Assembly (NCBI GenBank): GCA_029975555.1
Contig: JARKOY010000092.1
Coordinates: forward strand, 1-32,929
Origin: Spirochaetia bacterium
GTDB lineage: Bacteria; Spirochaetota; Spirochaetia; Treponematales; Rectinemataceae
Reading direction: 5' to 3'
DNA: 32,929 bases
In this document: positions 16,838-24,217 of the stretch, one piece after another
Layout: the number at the start of each line of letters is the position of its first letter
Numbering within the stretch: the first letter of the stretch is position 1
Notes under the pieces: generated by a model
What the model was told of the DNA's origin: nothing
The model's input: the letters and a program-made list of their open reading frames with translations, nothing else
Databases searched by the model: none
Translations under genes and position numbers: made by a program

Positions 16838-17716
16838 CTAAAGGCCGAACAAGTGGAACAAAAAAGAAAACGCGACAAAGAAAGGCGCGCTGAAGTAGAG
16901 ACTGTCGAACGAATCCAAGACTCCCCCTCTTCCTGGGACGATGTCTCCGGAATCCTTCGTACCCGCGGCCCTCTTCAGGGCACTTTCGAACAGATCCCCC
17001 ATGATGACAAAAAAGGCCATCCCCACCCCCAGCGCGAGGCTCAAAAAAACATAATTCCACCCAGACGGCTTCCAAGGACCGGCGAGCGGCCCGAGCCCTA
17101 GAAAGGCCCCCGCCATCGAACCCAGTGTCCCCCCGAGAAAGCCCGCGATGCTCTTATTGGGAGAGACCTCGACGATGTTCCTTTTTCTTCCGATATACTT
17201 TCCCCAAAGCCATGCCATGCTGTCATTTCCAAACGTGAGCATGGCGAACGTAATGATCGCATTCCGGGCTTCGGGGAATCCGGCCACGATCAGCATGATG
17301 AGGCTCGGCAGAAGGGCCGTATAGAAGTGGACAAACACGATGGAAGCAGCCTCTTTGAGAAGTTCAGGGAAGAAAGTTCTTTTTTGGAGTCCAAGAGGAG
17401 CCAGTTCTATTGTCAGAAAGACCAGCGACAGGAGGAACAGCACGAGTGCCGGTTCAGATGGGTGCTTTGCGAGAATGCAGGCGACGTACACGGCCGCAGA
17501 TTGCACAAGGCCGGCAACCGTGATCCCTGCCCCTGGATCGCGCAGCCCGCCGAGGGGGAGGAGGGAACGAAGCTCGCGGGTCGAGAGATACTGTATTGCG
17601 AGCAATACGGCTGCAATCAGCCCGAAGTGTCCAAACGGAAAGAAGAAGAGCACAAGGACGAACAAAGGAATCCCGATAAAGAACAGCAGCAGCCTCGCCT
17701 TTGTGTTCTCGTTCAC
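16838..17716 (-). CDS. cdsA: Phosphatidate cytidylyltransferase
   Basis: About 292 residues with roughly eight membrane segments; it makes CDP-diacylglycerol from phosphatidic acid and CTP. The CDS signature is recognisable in the C-terminal part (SALKRAAGTKDSGDIVPGRG, then GVLDSFDSL), but the usual H of PGHGG is R and the R of DR-x-D is S. The start is GTG 17716, overlapping the uppS stop as GTGA with GGAG 8-9 nt upstream. An upstream ATG at 17839 lies inside uppS and is rejected. Confidence 0.9.
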   Translation of the reverse strand: MNENTKARLLLFFIGIPLFVLVLFFFPFGHFGLIAAVLLAIQYLSTRELRSLLPLGGLRDPGAGITVAGLVQSAAVYVACILAKHPSEPALVLFLLSLVFLTIELAPLGLQKRTFFPELLKEAASIVFVHFYTALLPSLIMLIVAGFPEARNAIITFAMLTFGNDSMAWLWGKYIGRKRNIVEVSPNKSIAGFLGGTLGSMAGAFLGLGPLAGPWKPSGWNYVFLSLALGVGMAFFVIMGDLFESALKRAAGTKDSGDIVPGRGGVLDSFDSLYFSAPFFVAFSFLFHLFGL

Positions 17717-18423
17717 CTGGCATCTCCAAAACGTCGCTCGCGGTGCGCATACTCGGTGAGGGCCGCGTGCAGATCCTCGGGAGTAAAATCCGGCCAGTAC
17801 TTCGGTGAGAAATACAGCTCGCTGTATGCAGACTGCCAAAGGAGATAATTGGAAAGCCGCATTTCTCCGCCCGTTCTGATGATGAGGTCGGGGTCAGGTA
17901 TTTCCGGATGATCGAGGTTGAGCGCAATCGTCCTCTCGTCCAATGCGCGAATGGCCTCTTCCGCGGACGCGAGTGTGGAAAGAAGGCGGCGCATCGAGCG
18001 CAGTATTTCGTCCCTGCCTCCATAGTTGATCGCAAGATTCACCGTAAGCTGGCGATGGTGCTTCGTATCTTCGACCGCCCTGTCGATTTCGGCCAGCACT
18101 TCGGGGGGCAGCCCGGAGCGATCGCCCGAGTGCACGATCCGTATTTCATGCTCTCGATAAAAATCGAGCTCATTGACAAGGTGAATCCGGATGAGCGACA
18201 TCAAAAAGCCGACTTCTTGGGCGGTGCGTTTCCAATTCTCTGTGGAGAAAGTGTAGAGGGAGAGGAAGCGTATACCCTCGCGGCGCGCCGCCAGCACGAT
18301 GCGCTTGGCTGCCTTGAGACCTTCCTCATGCCCTTTGGTCCTCGCGAGGCCTCGCTGTTTTGCCCACCGTCCGTTGCCGTCCATGATGATCGCAACGTGC
18401 GACGGCACGAGATTCTCTCCCAT
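17713..18423 (-). CDS. uppS: Undecaprenyl diphosphate synthase (cis-prenyltransferase)
   Basis: 236 residues; it elongates farnesyl diphosphate with IPP to the C55 lipid carrier for peptidoglycan. The catalytic block HVAIIMDGNGRWA has Asp15, and LSLYTFSTENWKR, LAINYGGRDEI and PDLIIRTGGEMRLSNYLLWQ are intact. ATG 18423 has only a weak Shine-Dalgarno. The in-frame GTG five codons later has GGGAGAG at good distance and is an alternative start. Downstream cdsA overlaps by 4 bases. Confidence 0.95.
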   Translation of the reverse strand: MGENLVPSHVAIIMDGNGRWAKQRGLARTKGHEEGLKAAKRIVLAARREGIRFLSLYTFSTENWKRTAQEVGFLMSLIRIHLVNELDFYREHEIRIVHSGDRSGLPPEVLAEIDRAVEDTKHHRQLTVNLAINYGGRDEILRSMRRLLSTLASAEEAIRALDERTIALNLDHPEIPDPDLIIRTGGEMRLSNYLLWQSAYSELYFSPKYWPDFTPEDLHAALTEYAHRERRFGDAR

Positions 18424-18436
18424 AATTCAAAAATTC

Positions 18437-18991
18437 CTACACTTCCATGATCTCTTTTTCTTTCAGTTCGAGTATCTTGCCGATTTGGGCTATATAGTCG
18501 TCGGTCAGCTTTTGAAGTTCGGCCTCTTCTTTCTTGAGAAGGTCTTCGGCGACACCGCCAGCGCCCTGCTGCTTTTTGAGCTCCTCGAGTCCGTCGCGGC
18601 GGATATTTCTGATGGCGACACGCGCCTGCTCGGCGATATTCCGTGCTGTCTTGACGAGTTCTTTCCTTCTCTGTTCAGTCAAGGGAGGAATGGCGATCCT
18701 GAGCACCTTCCCATCGTTTGAGGGGTTGAGACCGAGGTCAGATTTAAGGATGGCCTTCTCGATTTCGCTGAAAAGGGAGCGATCCCAGGGCTGAATCACA
18801 ATGAGGCGAGCTTCGGGAACGGAAATTGTGGCCACCTGAGAGAGAGGCGTCTTCTGTCCATAGTAATCGACGCGAACCTTGTCGAGGAGGGCGGGAGAGG
18901 CCCTGCCCGTACGGATTGCGTTGAATTCTTCATGGAGCGCAGCGATGGTCTTTTTCATTCTCTCTTCATGTGCAGCTTTGATCGATTCCAT
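18437..18991 (-). CDS. frr: Ribosome recycling factor
   Basis: 184 residues from ATG 18991; it splits post-termination ribosomes together with EF-G. Family blocks present are FNAIRTGRASPALLD, VDYYGQKTPLSQVA, LIVIQPWDRS, LGLNPSNDGKVLRI and PPLTEQRRKELVK. An upstream in-frame ATG at 19003 exists, but its bases form the GGGAGGAG Shine-Dalgarno of ATG 18991, so the shorter start is preferred. pyrH, usually just upstream of frr, is absent. Confidence 0.95.
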   Translation of the reverse strand: MESIKAAHEERMKKTIAALHEEFNAIRTGRASPALLDKVRVDYYGQKTPLSQVATISVPEARLIVIQPWDRSLFSEIEKAILKSDLGLNPSNDGKVLRIAIPPLTEQRRKELVKTARNIAEQARVAIRNIRRDGLEELKKQQGAGGVAEDLLKKEEAELQKLTDDYIAQIGKILELKEKEIMEV

Positions 18992-19025
18992 ATCTCCTCC
19001 CATAACGCTTTATTGTACAAGCGAA

Positions 19026-19051
19026 GAGGGCGGCCCTAAAAGACCGCCCTC
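19026..19051 (-). other. Hairpin between tsf and frr
   Basis: GAGGGCGG (19026-19033) pairs with CCGCCCTC (19044-19051) around a 10-nt loop. On the minus strand it is followed by TTCGCTTGT rather than a T run. It looks more like an attenuator or RNA-processing signal than a full terminator. Confidence 0.5.
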
Positions 19052-19080
19052 CGAGCTCCGGTTTAACAGGAGCATCTCAC

Positions 19081-19932
19081 TCAGTTCTGCCCGACCTTTG
19101 CAAAATAGTAGTCCACGATGGACAGCTGATACCCGGTCTCTTTGGAGACCTGTCCCAGTGCTGTGGCAACAGAGACCTTCTCGTCGCGGACAAAGCCTTG
19201 GTCCACGAGGCAAACCTCTGCGAGAAGTTTCTTGAGCTTGCCGGCCAGAATGCCCTCGATCACTTTTGCAGGCTTGCTCTTCATCTTTTCATCCATGTCG
19301 ACCTGCTTCTGGAAGATATCTTTCTGCTCGGAGAGCCATGCCTGGGGCACCCTTGACTCATCGAGGAACATTGGGTTGAAGGCCGCCACATGGAGGGCGA
19401 CATCGTGCACAAACGCCGCAACTTTTTCATCCTTGAATGCGGCAGGGTCATTTGCCCTGAATTTCACGACGACGCCTATTCTGCCTTCTCCGTGGAGGTA
19501 TGCATGGAGCGTCTCATTGGCTTCCGCCTTGAAATAGGCGACGCGCTTGAGGGCGATGTTCTCTTTGATGAGCGAAGCGATCTCCTTGACGAGCCCCTCG
19601 AGGTTTTCATTCGGGCCGGTTGCCTTCTGCCGGAGCGCCGTCTCGGCAATATTGGTTCCTGCACTGATGAAGTCGGCATTTCTCGCCACGAAGTCGGTCT
19701 CGCACGCAAGTTCGACGAGTGCCAATTCGTTTTCGTGCTGCGCGACGAAGATGCGCCCCTCGTTGGTGGCGCGGCCAGCGCGTTTTTCAACTCCGGCCAT
19801 TCCCCACTCCCGCAGGAGTTTTTCCGCGGCGACGAAATCGCCATTGGCTTCCGTCAACGCCTTCTTGCAATCCATCATGCCTGCGCCGGTTTTCTCGCGC
19901 AGTGCCTTTACGTCGGTAGCTTTGATTTCCAC
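19081..19932 (-). CDS. tsf: Elongation factor Ts
   Basis: 283 residues; nucleotide exchange factor for EF-Tu. The N-terminal UBA-like region has REKTGAGMMDCKKAL and the core has ELACETDFVARN and VALHVAAFNP. It starts at GTG 19932 with AAGGAGA upstream, and 21 nt separate it from rpsB. Confidence 0.96.
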   Translation of the reverse strand: MEIKATDVKALREKTGAGMMDCKKALTEANGDFVAAEKLLREWGMAGVEKRAGRATNEGRIFVAQHENELALVELACETDFVARNADFISAGTNIAETALRQKATGPNENLEGLVKEIASLIKENIALKRVAYFKAEANETLHAYLHGEGRIGVVVKFRANDPAAFKDEKVAAFVHDVALHVAAFNPMFLDESRVPQAWLSEQKDIFQKQVDMDEKMKSKPAKVIEGILAGKLKKLLAEVCLVDQGFVRDEKVSVATALGQVSKETGYQLSIVDYYFAKVGQN

Positions 19933-19953
19933 AGTATTTCTCCTTGGCTTTGC

Positions 19954-20832
19954 CTATTTTTCCTCGTACAGCCGATCTTCGTCGATGATCGGTGTTTCGG
20001 CCTCCGCCGGTTCTTCTGTTTCTTTTTCACCCTGAACATCCGCATAGTGCTCAAGGTCGATCTCTACCTCATCTTCCTCTGTCTTTGCCACGGGAGTCAC
20101 GATCTCTTGCTCTTCTTCGGAGGGCAGTGTCTCGATTATCTTGAGGCCCTCTGAGGCGCCAGCTTCGATGACGGCGTTCGCAATGATTTGGGTGAAAAGG
20201 CTGATCGAGCGGATGGCGTCGTCGTTGCCGGGAATCGGGTATGTGATGCCCTCGGGATTGCAGTTCGTGTCGACGATTGCGACAATGGGAATGCCAAGGC
20301 GCTGAGCTTCAGCGACGGCGATCGCCTCTTTGCGAGTGTCGACCACAAACAGAATTCCGGGGAGGCTCGTCATCTCCTTGATGCCGCCGAGGTTCTTCTC
20401 GAGCTTGCTTTTTTCTTTGAGGAGGCTGGCGATCTCTTTTTTCGTCAAACTGTTGAATGTTCCGTCCACTTCCATGCGCTCGATTTTTTTGAGCCTCTGA
20501 ATGGACTTTCTGATGGTAGCGAAGTTGGTGAGCATGCCGCCGAGCCAGCGGTTGTTCACGTAGAACTGCTCGCAGCGCTCAGCTTCTTTCTGAATCGCAG
20601 CCTGAGCTTGTTTCTTCGTTCCGACGAAGAGGACTGATTTTCCTGAACTGACTACTTTCTGCACGGCATCGTAGGCCTCTTTGATGGCCTGGATGGTCTT
20701 CTGCAGATCGATGATGTGAATGCCATTGCGCTCCGCGAAGATGTACTTCTTCATCCGCGGATCCCAGCGCTTGACCTGGTGTCCAAAATGCACACCAGAC
20801 TCAAGCAGGTTTTTCATGGTGACTACTGCCAC
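19954..20832 (-). CDS. rpsB: 30S ribosomal protein S2, acidic C-terminal tail
   Basis: 292 residues. The core shows [42 protein letters not shown] and [18 protein letters not shown]. After about residue 235 comes an acidic tail of over 50 residues, longer than in common S2 proteins. The start is GTG 20832, with GGGAGG about 5 nt upstream and a hairpin just before that. First gene of the rpsB-rseP cluster. Confidence 0.96.
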   Translation of the reverse strand: MAVVTMKNLLESGVHFGHQVKRWDPRMKKYIFAERNGIHIIDLQKTIQAIKEAYDAVQKVVSSGKSVLFVGTKKQAQAAIQKEAERCEQFYVNNRWLGGMLTNFATIRKSIQRLKKIERMEVDGTFNSLTKKEIASLLKEKSKLEKNLGGIKEMTSLPGILFVVDTRKEAIAVAEAQRLGIPIVAIVDTNCNPEGITYPIPGNDDAIRSISLFTQIIANAVIEAGASEGLKIIETLPSEEEQEIVTPVAKTEEDEVEIDLEHYADVQGEKETEEPAEAETPIIDEDRLYEEK

Positions 20833-20845
20833 GTAGACCTCCCGC

Positions 20846-20908
20846 GATCGGAGATGAATCCGATCCCCTTCCTTTTATCTCGTCCTGTTTCGAACAACGA
20901 AAAACAGG
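20846..20908 (-). promoter_or_regulatory. rpsB leader with two inverted repeats
   Basis: GATCGGA (20846-20852) pairs with TCCGATC (20859-20865) 3-4 nt upstream of the rpsB Shine-Dalgarno. CCTGTTT (20884-20890) pairs with AAACAGG (20902-20908). Autogenous leaders upstream of rpsB are known in other bacteria; a match here is inference. No convincing promoter could be picked out by eye. Confidence 0.4.
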
Positions 20909-20917
20909 CGGAAAATG

Positions 20918-20937
20918 TCCGGCCTCGATGTGCCGGA
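20918..20937 (-). terminator. Possible maf terminator
   Basis: TCCGGC and GCCGGA pair around an 8-nt loop and are followed on the minus strand by CATTTT. The stem is only 6 bp and the T run short, so termination would be weak. Confidence 0.4.
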
Positions 20938-20958
20938 TTGTCGGTACTGATCAGCTTC

Positions 20959-21627
20959 TCATTCCTTTGAAGCCAAATAGCCCGACTCACGCAGAATGCC
21001 ATATAATTCGTGAATTGGCAAGCCCATCACGCCGGAGCACGAGCCTTTTATCTCTTCGATAAAGTACGAGCCAATCCCCTGAATGCGGTATGCTCCCGCG
21101 GCGCCCCGCCACTCCCCAAAGCCGAGATACCATTCGATATCCTCAGTGGTCATCGAGGAGAACTGCACCTCTGACACCGACAGGGCGAGGAAGGGCAGAT
21201 CACGCGCCATGTCCAAAAGGCAGAGCCCACTGAAGACATACTGCCGTTTTCCACTCTCCACGGAGAGCATCTCGAATGCCTCGCGCTCATCGGCCGGCTT
21301 CCCCATCGTGGTCCAGCCGCCTTCATCGTGAAAGGCGACCAGCGTATCTGCCCCGAGCACAAAGCGAGGGAGTGTCGATGTTCCTGCCCCCTGGCGGGGT
21401 TCGCTTCGATGCACCGTTTCTTGTCGTTCGAGCTGTTCGAGCCACAAGCTTCTACCTCTGCGCGCCTTGGCCATTGCAAGGGCCTTTACGCGCTCGTCAG
21501 GGTCGAGGTGGTCGAATATCGATTCGTCTATAGAGGGAACTATGGTGTGAAAAGGAATGTGAAGCGATGCGAGAATGGAGGCCCTCCTCGGCGATTCGCT
21601 TGCGAGTATTATTGGTTCTCCGTACAT
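20959..21627 (-). CDS. maf: Maf-like nucleoside triphosphate pyrophosphatase
   Basis: 222 residues from ATG 21627. The family N-terminus IILASESPRRASIL, VLGADTLV, GKPADEREAFEML and the YRIQGIGSYFIEEIKGSCSGVMGLPI end are present. It hydrolyses non-canonical or modified NTPs to monophosphates; the dTTP/UTP-type versus m7GTP-type choice cannot be made with confidence. About 25 hydrophilic residues are inserted before the GADTLV strand. I rejected the longer start at 21696 because it covers the tRNA promoter on the other strand and adds residues unlike the family. ATG 21633 is also possible. Confidence 0.88.
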   Translation of the reverse strand: MYGEPIILASESPRRASILASLHIPFHTIVPSIDESIFDHLDPDERVKALAMAKARRGRSLWLEQLERQETVHRSEPRQGAGTSTLPRFVLGADTLVAFHDEGGWTTMGKPADEREAFEMLSVESGKRQYVFSGLCLLDMARDLPFLALSVSEVQFSSMTTEDIEWYLGFGEWRGAAGAYRIQGIGSYFIEEIKGSCSGVMGLPIHELYGILRESGYLASKE

Positions 21628-21635
21628 GCTCATGG

Positions 21636-21665
21636 AGTGTAACGGTAAGGCCAGCCATTCGCCAA
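21636..21665 (-). promoter_or_regulatory. Candidate maf promoter, leaderless type
   Basis: On the minus strand TTGGCG (+ strand 21660-21665), an 18-nt spacer and TACACT (21636-21641), ending 8 nt before ATG 21627. No Shine-Dalgarno is present. Confidence 0.4.
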
Positions 21666-21687
21666 GTGTCTGGACAGGATCCCTTGC

Positions 21688-21716
21688 TTGACGCAACAGA
21701 CCCGAATCTTTATCAT
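21688..21716 (+). promoter_or_regulatory. tRNA-Arg promoter
   Basis: TTGACG (21688-21693), a 17-nt spacer and TATCAT (21711-21716), close to sigma70 consensus. The predicted start near 21723 leaves a 5' leader of about 30 nt for RNase P. Confidence 0.65.
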
Positions 21717-21753
21717 TCGACAGTCGGCCACATCGTTGAGAAGTGTGCCGCCC

Positions 21754-21827
21754 GGGCGATTAGCTCAGCTGGATAGAGCGTCGGCCTCCGGAGCCGAAGG
21801 TCGCGCGTTCAAATCGCGCATCGCTCA
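21754..21827 (+). tRNA. tRNA-Arg (anticodon CCG)
   Basis: A 74-nt cloverleaf. The acceptor stem GGGCGAT pairs with ATCGCTC (one G-T). The D arm is GCTC/GAGC with GG and A20. The anticodon stem TCGGC/GCCGA holds loop CTCCGGA, giving anticodon CCG, which reads CGG (Arg). The T arm is GCGCG-TTCAAAT-CGCGC. Discriminator A at 21827; CCA is not encoded. The 3' end directly abuts the stop codon of the convergent gene. Confidence 0.95.
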
Positions 21828-22997
21828 TCATGTGACCCATACAAGAATGCCGAGCGCCACGAACAAGAGCGCCGAGAAGACGCGCACGAGCACAAGGTGT
21901 GCGCCGTACCACTGTCGTATTTTCTCGTGCCGCAGCCCGAAAAAATAGAGCGCAAAGACAAGGCTGAGGGGCACTATGAAGGCGATGTTGTACATCAGAA
22001 GAAGAAGTATGCTCTTGGACGAACGGACGCTCTGGTTCATATACGCGATGGTCGGCAGATATATCTGTCCGGTGCACGCGAGTTCGATCACCGAAACCAG
22101 AAAGCCAGAAAGTGCGGCTCCCAGTATGTACAACGGCAACCGATTGAAATACCTGATAATGCTGTGATTGATTCTTTTCATGACACGAGGCATCTGCAAG
22201 AAAGATTCAGAGCTCCGGCCACGGCCTGCGATGACGGCGTCGCGCACGTTCAGAGCGACCAGAAGGGCGGCGAGGGCTGAAACGAAGACATCGATGTAGA
22301 GAGAAAATCTTTTCTCCGAAAGAAATCTTCTGAGGGCTCCGAGAAGACCCAGCCCGATGAGAAAATATGCCACAAATACGGCGAGGATGAAGGAAAATCC
22401 AACCCAGGCGAGCGAGCGACGGTCTCTGCGGTGGAGCGCGATAAAAGAGAGAAAAAAGAGCATGGTGGAGAACGCGCAAGGGTTGATACCATCCAGAAGG
22501 CCGGCCGCGATCGACGGGATTATAGATACCCCAAAGGCTTTTTCCGACTGAACGGCATCCTCTGCGAGCTCGTCTGTCCTGGGCATTGCCGGCCTATAGG
22601 AACCGTGCTTCAGATAGTATTCGATTTCCTTGGGCATATTCTCTTCTATGGCACTGCTGCCGCGATAGATGTTCGATCCGATGAAGAGCACTGGAAACAC
22701 GGTGAATTTCAGCCGTTGCCGTCTGAGCATTTCGACGCACACTGCATAGCCCTCGGCCGAGAGAATGTCGTGCGTCTCAAGAACGATGCGCACGTTGTAC
22801 CGCTCTTCTAGTTGCGCCTTTTGAGTATAGAGAAAAGCGTCGCAATGGCTGCAGCCTGTCTCCGTAAAATAGACTCCGCGGATCTCGGGGCGGTGAGGGC
22901 TATCTCCTTGAGGCTGTGAAGCCACAGAGATCAGGGACACTCCTGCAAAGATCGCGAAAAACGACAATATTGCCGATATGACGCGTCCCGACTTCAC
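21828..22997 (-). CDS. Thioredoxin-like / DsbD-CcdA membrane fusion protein
   Basis: About 389 residues from GTG 22997, chosen over GTG 23009 because GGAGG lies 5 nt upstream. A signal anchor leads to an extracytoplasmic thioredoxin-like domain with a C-x2-C site (TGCSHC, Cys49 and Cys52). From about residue 158 a polytopic domain of six or so membrane segments follows, with INPCAFSTMLFF (Cys174) and ELACTGQIYLP (Cys308). These are the paired membrane cysteines of DsbD/CcdA electron conduits. It should carry reducing power from cytoplasmic thioredoxin across the membrane to its own N-terminal domain. Compared with DsbD, the thioredoxin domain is N-terminal rather than C-terminal and no DsbD-alpha-type domain is present. 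Confidence 0.8.
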   Translation of the reverse strand: MKSGRVISAILSFFAIFAGVSLISVASQPQGDSPHRPEIRGVYFTETGCSHCDAFLYTQKAQLEERYNVRIVLETHDILSAEGYAVCVEMLRRQRLKFTVFPVLFIGSNIYRGSSAIEENMPKEIEYYLKHGSYRPAMPRTDELAEDAVQSEKAFGVSIIPSIAAGLLDGINPCAFSTMLFFLSFIALHRRDRRSLAWVGFSFILAVFVAYFLIGLGLLGALRRFLSEKRFSLYIDVFVSALAALLVALNVRDAVIAGRGRSSESFLQMPRVMKRINHSIIRYFNRLPLYILGAALSGFLVSVIELACTGQIYLPTIAYMNQSVRSSKSILLLLMYNIAFIVPLSLVFALYFFGLRHEKIRQWYGAHLVLVRVFSALLFVALGILVWVT

Positions 22998-23118
22998 TCC
23001 TACCTCCACGGTCTCCGATTTTTTGTAAGGTATACAATATGATGGGAGGGTAGAACAACAGCTCCTGTCGTGCCGATATAGGAGTCATAGATGCAATGAT
23101 TTTTCTCTATTTTTTTAG

Positions 23119-23140
23119 TTTCTTTCTTGCAAGATAGAAA
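23119..23140 (+). repeat. 22-bp imperfect palindrome upstream of the lipoprotein cluster
   Basis: TTTCT and AGAAA flank a perfect TCTTGCAAGA core, with one T-T mismatch in each half. It overlaps the predicted -35 TTGCAA (23127-23132), where a repressor or activator could bind. Confidence 0.4.
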
Positions 23141-23155
23141 AAAATGCCTGATACT
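23127..23155 (+). promoter_or_regulatory. Candidate lipoprotein-cluster promoter, leaderless type
   Basis: TTGCAA (23127-23132), a 17-nt spacer and GATACT (23150-23155), ending 9 nt before ATG 23165. It lies downstream of the alternative ATG 23144, which decides for the shorter start. Confidence 0.45.
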
Positions 23156-23164
23156 AAAATCAGT

Positions 23165-24172
23165 ATGAAAAAGAGTCGATTTCCGATGTACCATATTTTG
23201 ACGTTCTCTATGGTTCTTTTCTTGATCGGCTGCGCGACGAGTCCTCCCCGACGCACGGAAACCCCGGAATCTCAACAGGCGAAAGGCATCGTGCAGGGAG
23301 CTCCGTCCCCCGAGGTACCGCCACCCGAGGCGTCTCTCCAACAGGCGCCGCTGTCCAGCGGAGCGCAGGTCTATGCCCCCCTTACCACCGACGAAGCGCT
23401 CTTCTTTCAGCAATACATCGACAGGCTCAGTTACCTGGTGTACTACGACGAAAGTTCGGGCCTCGATCCTCAGTTGGCAAAAGCGGCCGTTTCTCAGGCC
23501 AACCGCTATCTCATCGAAAAGCAGGGGCTTTCTCCCATAGATTTCGAGCAGATACAGCGGAACAAAGAAGATCAGATGAGCGCATATCGGGCCGAAACGG
23601 GCGGTTCAATAGACATCGTCACTTATATCGCGCAGAAGCTGAACGCCGACATCTACCTCGAGATCGACGCGAAGACGACATTCGGAGGCGGTCCGGGCGG
23701 ATGGACTGGTTCCGCCCAGGGGAGCATGAAGATTTTCGATGCCTCCACCGCAGTCCTCCTCGGTTCGATTTCGTTTTTGAGTCCGCAAACCTTCAGTCCC
23801 GTCTCACCAGAGGCTGCGATGATGAACGCGATCACGGCAAGCGTGTGGCAGTCGATGCCGAAGGTCACGGAGCAGGCAAAGGCCCTGGTGGGCAGCGCCA
23901 CAGCGAGGCGCGGTGTGCGCTATGAGCTTGTGCTGCAGAAAACCCCTGATCCTAAAGCCATCTCTCAGTTTGAAAAGCGTCTTGCACAGAGGGTGCGCGA
24001 AGTCGAACGGCTTTCGTATGCGCCGGGCGAGAGCCGCTTTGTGCTCTACGCCTTCCTGCCAGCATCGAAAATTCAGGATGCGATCTACGATGCGGCAGCC
24101 GTCTCTGGATTTCCTGATTGCTACTTGCTCTACATGAGAGGGCGTTCATATACGTTCAATACGGGTCTCTAG
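23165..24172 (+). CDS. Lipoprotein, DUF6175-like
   Basis: 335 residues from ATG 23165. The first residues MKKSRFPMYHILTFSMVLFL followed by IGC form a clean lipoprotein signal (Cys23). A Pro/Gln-rich linker of about 55 residues follows. The folded part begins near TTDEALFFQQYIDRLSYLVYYD. The segment around DIVTYIAQKLNADIYLEIDAK, then a GGGPGGWTGSAQGSMKIFDA strand pair, resembles DUF6175/CsgG-like periplasmic folds. That assignment is from pattern memory. First of three consecutive lipoprotein genes; it lacks a Shine-Dalgarno but has a promoter-like element 9 nt before the start. Confidence 0.75.
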   Translation: MKKSRFPMYHILTFSMVLFLIGCATSPPRRTETPESQQAKGIVQGAPSPEVPPPEASLQQAPLSSGAQVYAPLTTDEALFFQQYIDRLSYLVYYDESSGLDPQLAKAAVSQANRYLIEKQGLSPIDFEQIQRNKEDQMSAYRAETGGSIDIVTYIAQKLNADIYLEIDAKTTFGGGPGGWTGSAQGSMKIFDASTAVLLGSISFLSPQTFSPVSPEAAMMNAITASVWQSMPKVTEQAKALVGSATARRGVRYELVLQKTPDPKAISQFEKRLAQRVREVERLSYAPGESRFVLYAFLPASKIQDAIYDAAAVSGFPDCYLLYMRGRSYTFNTGL

Positions 24173-24217
24173 CCATGGTATTGCCCCATGCTCGGATGGA
24201 TAGTAAGGAGGGAGCGC

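Noticed and set aside
21754-21850. tRNA-Arg 3' end as an integration site
   Set aside because: No repeated tRNA 3' fragment, integrase or foreign segment is visible in the window.
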